Both the position numbers and the translations under genes were made by a program. Below, piece by piece: positions 27,883 through 34,832 of a stretch of DNA of 59,888 nucleotides. Source of the DNA: Rhodoferax sp. GTDB lineage: Bacteria; Pseudomonadota; Gammaproteobacteria; Burkholderiales; Burkholderiaceae_C. The number at the start of each line of letters is the position of its first letter. Within the stretch, counting starts at the first letter, position 1. A model generated the notes under the pieces. It was not told the origin of the DNA and did no database searches. It worked only from the letters and a program-made list of their open reading frames with translations. The stretch spans positions 1 through 59,888 of the forward strand of contig NZ_JAQTMS010000030.1 of assembly GCF_028714215.1 (NCBI RefSeq), read 5' to 3'.

Positions 27883-30437
27883 GTCTGTCCTTCAACGGAA
27901 TACATTTCCACCTTGATCCGCGTGCCCTGCCCCGGGCTCGACTCGAGGGTGAATTTGGCACCGGAGAATTCGGCCATTTCTCTCATGGTGAGGATTCCAA
28001 GACCGCTGGTATGGCTGGTTTTGCCCAGTAAATCCAGATCGAACCCGATGCCATCGTCGCTCACCAGCAAGGCCACGGGCGGGCGGTCCAGGTTCAACGC
28101 TACCACAATCGACTTGGCACGCGAATGCTTGGCACAGTTCGTCAAGGCTTCCTGAACGATGCGAAACAACGCCGATTCCAGCACCGGAGCCAGCCGCACG
28201 GCGGGGCTGGTACAGTCGATCCGAACCGTGATGCTGGTCCGCCGCTGAAACTGCTTGACATAGCTCTCCAATGCCGCCACCAGACCGGCATAGTCGAGCA
28301 CCGGCGGGCGCAAATCGGAACAGATTTCGCGAATGCTGGCGGTCGTATCCTCGATCAGTGCACGAATATCGTCGATGCGCGCGGACAGCACCGGCGACTG
28401 CTGTTCCCGCATGATGGCGTTGACGACATCAAGGTTAACCCCGATGGCGGCCAGATTGGGGCTGGTGCGCTGGTGCAGTTCGCTGGACAGGCGCCGGCGC
28501 GTACTCTCCTGCACCACCACCAGATGCCGCGACAATTCATGCATTCTTTGCTCGCTCTGCCGGCGCTCGTCCATCATGTGGATCTTGGTCAACGCAATGC
28601 TCACCTGCTGGCTGACCGCCGCCAGAAAATCGAACTCCTCGTTGCTCCATTTCACCTTCGAGTGAATCTGATTCAACACCAACAGATGGCAGGCATCGTC
28701 ACGGAAATCGAAGGGATACCAGAGCAGGCTTTTAATCTTCATTTGATGGTGCAGCAGCTGGTCGGAGCCGTCTTCCAGAAAATGCGGATTGATGTTGTCG
28801 GCCTGACTCACCAGCCAATGCTGCGTGCGCCGCATCTCGCCGGCCGCGCCGGCAAACATGTCGAGCGGGTAAGTCGTTTTGGCAGACATCAGGTCCGGGT
28901 ACTGCGGATTGAGCCACTCGCACAAGCCGATCAGTTGCTGTTTTTCGAAAGAAATGTGGTAGATCAAGGCCCCATCCACCGCCAGCGTCTCGCCGACAAC
29001 GCTGGCCGCCACTTCCAGGATCGAACTGGAAACACCGTGCGCGGCGATAGCCTCGGCGATCTGATTGAGCGCATGGGCGAATTTCATTTGCTTTTTCAAG
29101 GCATCTTCCACCAGCTTGCGCTCGGTGATGTCGCGTTTGACCGAAATGAAGTGCCCGATCGTGCCATCTTCGTCCCGCACCGGCGTGATGGTCTGACCCT
29201 CCAGGTACTGCGTATCATCCTTGCGCCGATTGATCAGTTCACCACGCCAGACATCCCCCGACAGAATGGTGTGCCAGAGCTCCTGGTAGTCGCCGGGCGT
29301 CTGCACGCCAGACTTGATCAATTCCCGCGGATTGTGACCGAGCGCTTCCTCAAGGGTGTAACCGCTCAGGGCGCAGAACGCCGGGTTGGCCCATTCGATC
29401 GTCCCCATTCGATCGGTGATGATGATGGCATTGGCCGCCGCCTCAAGCGCGGCACCACTCAAACGCAATTGCTTCACGTCGGCATCACGCTGGCGAGCGG
29501 CGCGCTCGGTGCGCACGAAATACAGGCCGGCCAAGGCCAGGGCCAGCAGCAGCATGCTGCCGACGACGGCCAGCGTGCGTGCCGCTTCGCGGCGCCAGCC
29601 GGCCAAGCCAACATCCTTGTCCAGATGAACCACGATCAGGAAGGGATAGGCACGGGAACTTCGATAGGCCGTCAGCACCGCGCGACCATCGTCCCAGGAT
29701 TGTTCGAACTGACCGAACTCTTCTTGGGCCAGCTTGCTGACCAAGCCAGTGCCCCTGGCGCGGCCGCCTGGCCTCTGTTTCTCATCGGTGGAAAGCAGCA
29801 GAGTGCCGTCGTAGCGCAACAACTCCACAACGCCGGTAGCGGCGGCCACGCTGTGACTGTAATAGTTGAGGAAGTAATCGGAATTCACCGATGCCAGCAG
29901 GGGAACCCAATGGTCATGATCGAGCGAAATGTCGCGCCGCACCGGTATCAGTCCCGCTGCGTCGGGTGCCGCCGGTGGTACCAGGCTGGCCGCTCGCCCA
30001 TCGTGAAAATCGTGCCCAACCCAGGGTCGTCCGACGCGCAGCACGCCCCTGGACTCGGGTGCCGGCGGCAAAAAGTCGCCCGCCGCCACGGACACGCCGA
30101 CATTGCGCGGGTCGGAACTGGCGACGATGGTCTCTTGGGTATCCAGCACTGACAGCGATCGCAGGTAGGGCGCATGGCGCAGTGCCTCGGCCAGCGTGGC
30201 GGTCGGCTGACTCTCGTTGACGACATTGGCCAGGGTCAGATCGATGACATTGAAACTCTGGGTCAGATGATCCTCGAAAGCACGGGCATACAGGGTCGCC
30301 ACCTGGAACTGGCGATTGATGGCTTCCGTGCGCAAGCGCCACAGGGTAAAGACAGTAGCCGCGCTGGCGCAGGCCGCGATGCTCAGCGTCACCAGGAGAA
30401 AAGTCGAGCGCCGGCTGAAGCCGCCATTGATTCGCAT
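27879..30437 (-). CDS. Membrane sensor histidine kinase (PDC-PAS-GAF-HisKA_3-HATPase)
   Basis: Sensor kinase of 852 residues. A membrane helix (about 13-33), a periplasmic PDC-type sensor (about 40-275) and a second helix (about 288-308) lead to PAS (about 320-445), a GAF-like domain (about 455-610) and the kinase. The dimerisation helix has STRRRLSSELHQRTSPNL: the phospho-His is followed by Gln, where most HisKA_3 kinases have Asp or Glu. The ATPase part has VSDDGIGFDLDLLG and SGLGILTMREMAE. Two bases separate it from the solute-binding gene upstream and it overlaps the regulator downstream, so sensing by the binding protein is likely. Confidence 0.93.
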   Translation of the reverse strand: MRINGGFSRRSTFLLVTLSIAACASAATVFTLWRLRTEAINRQFQVATLYARAFEDHLTQSFNVIDLTLANVVNESQPTATLAEALRHAPYLRSLSVLDTQETIVASSDPRNVGVSVAAGDFLPPAPESRGVLRVGRPWVGHDFHDGRAASLVPPAAPDAAGLIPVRRDISLDHDHWVPLLASVNSDYFLNYYSHSVAAATGVVELLRYDGTLLLSTDEKQRPGGRARGTGLVSKLAQEEFGQFEQSWDDGRAVLTAYRSSRAYPFLIVVHLDKDVGLAGWRREAARTLAVVGSMLLLALALAGLYFVRTERAARQRDADVKQLRLSGAALEAAANAIIITDRMGTIEWANPAFCALSGYTLEEALGHNPRELIKSGVQTPGDYQELWHTILSGDVWRGELINRRKDDTQYLEGQTITPVRDEDGTIGHFISVKRDITERKLVEDALKKQMKFAHALNQIAEAIAAHGVSSSILEVAASVVGETLAVDGALIYHISFEKQQLIGLCEWLNPQYPDLMSAKTTYPLDMFAGAAGEMRRTQHWLVSQADNINPHFLEDGSDQLLHHQMKIKSLLWYPFDFRDDACHLLVLNQIHSKVKWSNEEFDFLAAVSQQVSIALTKIHMMDERRQSEQRMHELSRHLVVVQESTRRRLSSELHQRTSPNLAAIGVNLDVVNAIMREQQSPVLSARIDDIRALIEDTTASIREICSDLRPPVLDYAGLVAALESYVKQFQRRTSITVRIDCTSPAVRLAPVLESALFRIVQEALTNCAKHSRAKSIVVALNLDRPPVALLVSDDGIGFDLDLLGKTSHTSGLGILTMREMAEFSGAKFTLESSPGQGTRIKVEMYSVEGQT

Positions 30438-30439
30438 GC

Positions 30440-31234
30440 TTAGAACTTGTCCCGCGCCACAATCGGATCGAGTTTATGGCGCCGGGCGGCCTCCAGCAGA
30501 CGCCCGTCGCGTTTGATCGCGGCCACAAAAGTTTCGACCCGTGCGTGCCAGCGCTCGTCGCCAGGTTGCATGGCGTACCCATAGGATGTCAGGTGATAGG
30601 TGCCGGGTGGGGTGATGAGCCGGGCCCAGTCGGTGCTCTCCAGCAAGCGCCGGCTGAAGGGATAGTCGGTCATGAAGACGTCGGCACGGCCGGATTCCAC
30701 TTCCTGTTCCCGACCTTGGGAACTGGCAAGCACCAGCGTCTGGGCGTGTTTAAGCCTTGCCCGCATCACCGACTCATGGTAAGTGCCCTTCGCCACCGCC
30801 ACCACCACGCCAGGCTGATCGATGTCGCCCCAATCCTTGATGCGGCGGTTGCTTTTCGTGGTGATGGCGTAGATGTCGCTGATCAGATGGGGCACCGTGA
30901 AACGCAACTTTTCCAGCCGCGCCGGCGTGACGCCGATGGCGAACATGGCGATGTCGCAGTGATCCTGCTCCACATCGCCGATCAGACTGGCGAAAGAGCT
31001 GTCCACGAAGCGGACCGACACGCCCAGCTCCTTGGCCAACTCCCGTGCCAGATCGATGTCCATGCCCGACAGTTGCCGGGTTCTGGGATCGCGATAGGAG
31101 ATGCCGTAGTAATCTGGCCAGATGCAGACGCGCAATTCCCTAGCCCCCAGCACCCGGTCCAGACGGCTCGATTGGGCACCGCTTGGGCCACTCAGGAGCA
31201 GGCACAGCAGCATGACTGGAAGTAATCGCTTCAT
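30440..31234 (-). CDS. Periplasmic solute-binding protein, amino-acid (SBP family 3) type
   Basis: Exported binding protein of 264 residues. The signal peptide covers about 1-20 (MKRLLPVMLLCLLLSGPSGA). The mature part has the family 3 fold: DRVLGARELRVCIWPDYYGI, then TRQLSGMDIDLARELAKELG, and SGRADVFMTDYPFSRRLLE near the C-lobe. No permease or ATPase gene accompanies it. It is directly upstream of a membrane histidine kinase gene, so it probably acts as a sensory co-component rather than a transporter subunit. The ligand cannot be told from sequence. Confidence 0.92.
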   Translation of the reverse strand: MKRLLPVMLLCLLLSGPSGAQSSRLDRVLGARELRVCIWPDYYGISYRDPRTRQLSGMDIDLARELAKELGVSVRFVDSSFASLIGDVEQDHCDIAMFAIGVTPARLEKLRFTVPHLISDIYAITTKSNRRIKDWGDIDQPGVVVAVAKGTYHESVMRARLKHAQTLVLASSQGREQEVESGRADVFMTDYPFSRRLLESTDWARLITPPGTYHLTSYGYAMQPGDERWHARVETFVAAIKRDGRLLEAARRHKLDPIVARDKF

Positions 31235-31397
31235 GTCATTCGGCCGACTTGAAAAAACCTTGTTTGATGGACCTCATTTGACTTGCTCACCCTCTTTCGA
31301 ACTGGCTTCACAGGACAAAAACTTGCCGCGCGGCGCACTGAACCGGCTATCTGCCCATGGCACGCGATGGATTCGGCTCCTGCTGGGTACCCAGGCG

Positions 31398-31544
31398 TCA
31401 ATCTCTGGTCGGGCGCAGAGCCACGACCGTTGTTCTGGCAAGCCGTCTTACGGGCGCCCCGGAGACCGTGGCAGCCACCATTGTGGTGATAACGGTGTTG
31501 GCAGCGGAACCGGTATTCCCGATCTTCTTTTTCGCTGTGTTCAT
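31398..31544 (-). CDS. Possible small basic protein, 48 aa
   Basis: Unrecognised short frame beginning MNTAKKKIGNTGSAANTVIT and ending RTTVVALRPTRD. A lysine-rich start, a mildly hydrophobic Thr/Val/Ala stretch (about 17-30) and an arginine-rich C-terminus suggest a membrane-active or exported peptide. Support: ATG at 31542-31544 is preceded by AGAGGAAAG at good distance, and a sigma-70-like promoter lies just upstream. Against: several AGA codons, unlike the neighbours, and no known family. It points toward the solute-binding/kinase operon, 160 bases ahead. Confidence 0.4.
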   Translation of the reverse strand: MNTAKKKIGNTGSAANTVITTMVAATVSGAPVRRLARTTVVALRPTRD

Positions 31545-31576
31545 GATGATCTTTCCTCTAGATGAACCGAATGTAC

Positions 31577-31606
31577 AGTCTATGCGGTTAATTTGCAGGT
31601 CGTCAA
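31577..31606 (-). promoter_or_regulatory. Candidate sigma-70 promoter for the small minus-strand gene
   Basis: On the minus strand TTGACG (31601-31606) and TAGACT (31577-31582) are separated by 18 bases. Transcription would start about 25 bases before the small gene and could continue into the solute-binding protein operon. Confidence 0.45.
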
Positions 31607-31719
31607 ACTCGCTGCACCGCCGGGTAGCGTACATTGTCGGCAAATCATGGCAAGCCAAGCCGTGCCAACCCGCTGAACCACAGTCGCAACCGAACCACCG
31701 CCTCGCACCGACCACGCCG

Positions 31720-32553
31720 ATGGACCATTACGAAAATTTCCCGGTCGCCTCCTGGCTTTGCCCTCCCCGGTTGCGCCCGGCGATTCTGGCCATTTACGGC
31801 TTCGCCCGCGGCGCCGACGACATCGCCGATGAAGGCGACGCACCGGCGACCCAGCGTCTGGCCGATCTGGCCGACTTTCGCAACGACTTGCGCGCCGTTG
31901 CCGCCGGCTCGCCGCATGCTGGCCGATGGCCCCAGGTGTTTGACCCCTTGCGTCCGGTGCTGCGGGATTTTCACCTGCCCAGTGCCTTGCTGGAGCAGCT
32001 ATTGGACGCTTTTGAACAGGATGTACGCCATACCGCCGACGCCAGGCGCTACCAGACCGACGCCCAGCTGCTTGACTATTGCACGCGCTCCGCCAACCCG
32101 GTGGGCCGGCTTTTGTTGCACCTCTACGGCATCGGGGATGCGCGCGCGCTGGCGCAAAGCGACCAGATATGCAGCGCACTGCAACTCATCAACTTCTGGC
32201 AGGACCTGAGTGTCGATGTAGCGCGGGGGCGTTGGTACCCCAGTCTGCAGGCGATGCGGCAACATGCCGTGCAAGACGCCGACCTGCGATCCCGCCATAA
32301 ATCGGCCAGCGCCAGCAAGTTGGTCGAAGCCTACGCGCTCCAGGCCCGGACCCTGATGCAGCAAGGTGCCTCCCTGGCGCTGCGCATACCGGGCCGCGCC
32401 GGTTGGGAATTGCGCCTGGTGGTGCAAGGCGGCCTGCGCATACTTGACAAGATCGAGGCCATGAACCATGAGAGCTGGCGCCAGCGCCCCCGTCTCGGGC
32501 TGCCGGACCTGCCCTTGCTGCTGTGGCGGGCCTGGCGCATGCGGCCTGATTAA
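31720..32553 (+). CDS. hpnC: Squalene synthase HpnC
   Basis: Second-step enzyme of the bacterial HpnCDE squalene route: it converts presqualene diphosphate to hydroxysqualene. At 277 residues it starts MDHYENFPVASWLCPPRLRP, the usual HpnC beginning. It has the two acidic prenyltransferase motifs, FARGADDIADEGD (about 27-39) and INFWQDLSVDVARGRWYP (about 163-180). No strong ribosome site precedes ATG 31720, and the frame stays open upstream, so the start is inferred from the family. Next gene hpnD follows after 42 bases. Confidence 0.92.
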   Translation: MDHYENFPVASWLCPPRLRPAILAIYGFARGADDIADEGDAPATQRLADLADFRNDLRAVAAGSPHAGRWPQVFDPLRPVLRDFHLPSALLEQLLDAFEQDVRHTADARRYQTDAQLLDYCTRSANPVGRLLLHLYGIGDARALAQSDQICSALQLINFWQDLSVDVARGRWYPSLQAMRQHAVQDADLRSRHKSASASKLVEAYALQARTLMQQGASLALRIPGRAGWELRLVVQGGLRILDKIEAMNHESWRQRPRLGLPDLPLLLWRAWRMRPD

Positions 32554-32595
32554 ACTAGGGTGAACAGACCCCAAGCACCCCAGCACAAACCTTTT

Positions 32596-33435
32596 ATGAC
32601 ACCGCAAGAATACGTCCAACAAAAAGCCGCTGCCTCGGGCAGCAGCTTTTACTACGCATTCCTGTTTCTACCGGCGCCGCGACGCGCCGCCATCACCGCT
32701 TTCTACGCTTTTTGCCGTGAAATCGATGACGTGGTGGACGATGCCGTGGACCCCGGCGTCGCTGCCACCAAGCTGGCCTGGTGGCAGGCGGAAGTGGCGC
32801 AATCCTTTACCGGCCGAGCCAGCCATCCGGTACTGCAGGCTCTGATGCCGCTGGCGGCCGACTTCCAGATCGAACAGCGCCACTTGCAGGCTGTGATCGA
32901 AGGCTGCCAGATGGACCTGAGCCAGACCCGCTACCTCGACTACCCGGGTCTGCTGCGTTACTGTCATCTGGTGGCCGGCGTGGTGGGCGAAGTGGCGGCC
33001 AACATCTTTGGCCAGACGCAGACACAAACCACCTTGTACGCCCACAAGTTGGGGCTGGCCCTGCAGCTCACCAACATCATCCGCGACGTCGGCGAAGACG
33101 CGCTGCGCGGGCGCATCTACCTGCCGCTCAACGAGTTGCAGCAATTTGACGTCAAGGCCCACGAAATCCTCCAACGCAACTACTCCGAGCGGTTTACCAA
33201 TTTGATGCGGTTTCAGGCCCAGCGCGCCTACACCTTGTACGACGAGGCGCTGGTCCTGCTGCCGCAGGCTGACCGGCGCAGCCAGAAACCGGGGCTGATG
33301 ATGGCCAGCATCTACCGTGCCTTGCTCAAGGAAATTGAACACGACAACTTCCAGGTACTGCACCAGCGCGTCAGCCTCACACCTTTACGCAAACTGTGGC
33401 TGGCCTGGAAGGTCCAGGCGCTGGGAAAGATATGA
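32596..33435 (+). CDS. hpnD: Presqualene diphosphate synthase HpnD
   Basis: Joins two farnesyl diphosphates into presqualene diphosphate. At 279 residues it has the substrate-Mg motifs YAFCREIDDVVDDAVD (about 38-53) and LQLTNIIRDVGEDALRGRIY (about 156-175). ATG 32596 chosen; a GTG at 32560 would add 12 residues. The protein is related to phytoene synthase, but the company of hpnC and hpnE indicates squalene. Confidence 0.93.
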   Translation: MTPQEYVQQKAAASGSSFYYAFLFLPAPRRAAITAFYAFCREIDDVVDDAVDPGVAATKLAWWQAEVAQSFTGRASHPVLQALMPLAADFQIEQRHLQAVIEGCQMDLSQTRYLDYPGLLRYCHLVAGVVGEVAANIFGQTQTQTTLYAHKLGLALQLTNIIRDVGEDALRGRIYLPLNELQQFDVKAHEILQRNYSERFTNLMRFQAQRAYTLYDEALVLLPQADRRSQKPGLMMASIYRALLKEIEHDNFQVLHQRVSLTPLRKLWLAWKVQALGKI

Positions 33436-33481
33436 CGCCCTTGCCTGCCCCGCCGCAGAACATTGCGGGGGCTGTCTGCCG

Positions 33482-34807
33482 ATGAAAATTGCCATCGTTG
33501 GCGCCGGCTGGGCCGGCCTGGCGGCGGCTGTGGAGGCCACGCAGGCCGGCCACCAGGCGGTTGTTTTTGAAGCCTCCCACTTTACCGGCGGCAGAGCCCG
33601 GGCGGTTGATGGCCGCTTGCCCGATGGCACGCCGGTGACGCTGGACAACGGCCAGCACATCCTGATCGGTGCCTACCGCGAGACCTTGCGTCTGCTGCAA
33701 CGGGTTGGCGTGGACCCGCAGACCGCCCTGCTGCGCCAGCCCATGACGCTGCGCTTTGCCGATGCCAGCGGCTTGCAGTTCCCCGACTGGCCGACGCCGC
33801 TGGACGCGTTGGCCGGCATAGTGACGGCACGCGGCTGGAACTGGGGCGACAAGTGGTCCCTGCTGAGCCTGGCGAGCCGTTGGCACTGGCAAGGCTTCAC
33901 CTGCGAAGCGAGCACCTCGGTCGCACAATTGTGCCGACGGTTGAGCTCACGCGTGATGGCCGAGCTGATTGAGCCGCTGTGTATCTCAGCCCTCAATACC
34001 CGGCCCGAGCAGGCCAGCGCGCAGGTCTTTTTGCGGGTCCTGAAAGACGCTTTGTTTGGGGCAGCGGGCGGCTCCAACTTGCTGCTGCCACGGGTCGATC
34101 TGTCTGCCCTGTTTCCGCAGGCTGCGGCGCGCTGGCTGGCCGGCCATGGCGCTCGGTTGCAGCTGGGTGCGCGGGTCGAGTCGATCTTGCCGCAGGGTTC
34201 GCAGTGGCAAGTCCGGGACGACTGCTTCGATGCCGTGATTCTCGCCACGCCGGCCTCCGAAGCGATCCGATTGCTGGAAAAAAGTGCGCCGGCAACGCCC
34301 GAAGCAATCGCGACAAAGATCCGCCACTGGACCGAGCTCAGCCGCGCCCTGCGCTTTGAGGCCATCAGCACCGTCTATGCCTGGGCTCCGGACGCCGTCC
34401 TGGCGCAGCCGATGCTGACCCTGCGCAGCAACCTGAGCCCTGACGCAGCAGCGCCGGCACAGTTTGTGTTTGACCGGGGCCAGCTCGGCGGACCCGCGGG
34501 CCTGCTGGCTTTTGTCGTCAGTGCCAGCAGCGCGCAGCGCGAGGTCTTGCAGTGGCAGGTGCTGCAACAAGCCCAGGCGCAACTGGGCCTGTCGCTAAGG
34601 GCGGTGCAAACCATCGTCGAGAAGCGCGCCACCTTCGCCTGCACACCGGGGCTGCGGCGTCCGGCTGTTGGCATAGCGCCCGGCCTGCTGGCCTGCGGCG
34701 ACTACGTCGAAGGCCCCTACCCGGCCACGCTGGAGGGCGCGCTGCGCAGCGCAACGGTAGCCGTCAAGGCAGCCAGGCTCGACGTTTATGATGCCGAACC
34801 GGGATGA
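33482..34807 (+). CDS. hpnE: Hydroxysqualene dehydroxylase HpnE (FAD-dependent)
   Basis: Last enzyme of the HpnCDE route, reducing hydroxysqualene to squalene. At 441 residues it has the N-terminal FAD motif IAIVGAGWAGLAAAVEA and the FTGGRARAVDG segment of the carotenoid-desaturase-like family. DNGQHILIGAYRETLRLL and a C-terminal LACGDYVEGPYPATLEGAL, which closes the flavin site, are also there. It lies 46 bases after hpnD. No squalene-hopene cyclase gene is in the window, so the final product (hopanoid or other) cannot be stated. Confidence 0.93.
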   Translation: MKIAIVGAGWAGLAAAVEATQAGHQAVVFEASHFTGGRARAVDGRLPDGTPVTLDNGQHILIGAYRETLRLLQRVGVDPQTALLRQPMTLRFADASGLQFPDWPTPLDALAGIVTARGWNWGDKWSLLSLASRWHWQGFTCEASTSVAQLCRRLSSRVMAELIEPLCISALNTRPEQASAQVFLRVLKDALFGAAGGSNLLLPRVDLSALFPQAAARWLAGHGARLQLGARVESILPQGSQWQVRDDCFDAVILATPASEAIRLLEKSAPATPEAIATKIRHWTELSRALRFEAISTVYAWAPDAVLAQPMLTLRSNLSPDAAAPAQFVFDRGQLGGPAGLLAFVVSASSAQREVLQWQVLQQAQAQLGLSLRAVQTIVEKRATFACTPGLRRPAVGIAPGLLACGDYVEGPYPATLEGALRSATVAVKAARLDVYDAEPG

Positions 34808-34832
34808 ACACAACAAGCAAGGAGCCAAGTCG

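Larger units (their letters stand above)
31235..31719. other. Divergent region between the signalling operon and hpnC
   Basis: About 485 bases. It contains a candidate 48-codon gene on the minus strand with its own promoter and ribosome site (annotated separately). The rest (31235-31397 and 31607-31719) shows no convincing gene. A GCCGCGCGGC palindrome followed on the minus strand by a short T-run lies near 31328. The hpnC promoter should lie within 31610-31719 but no clear -35/-10 pair stands out. Confidence 0.4.

Noticed and set aside
28125..30152. 675-codon open frame antisense to the histidine kinase gene
   Set aside because: Shadow of a real kinase frame in GC-rich DNA; no domains.
32596..34807. 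Carotenoid synthesis genes (crtB/crtI type), judged by fold
   Set aside because: The presence of both hpnC and hpnD with hpnE in order fits the squalene route better than phytoene synthesis.
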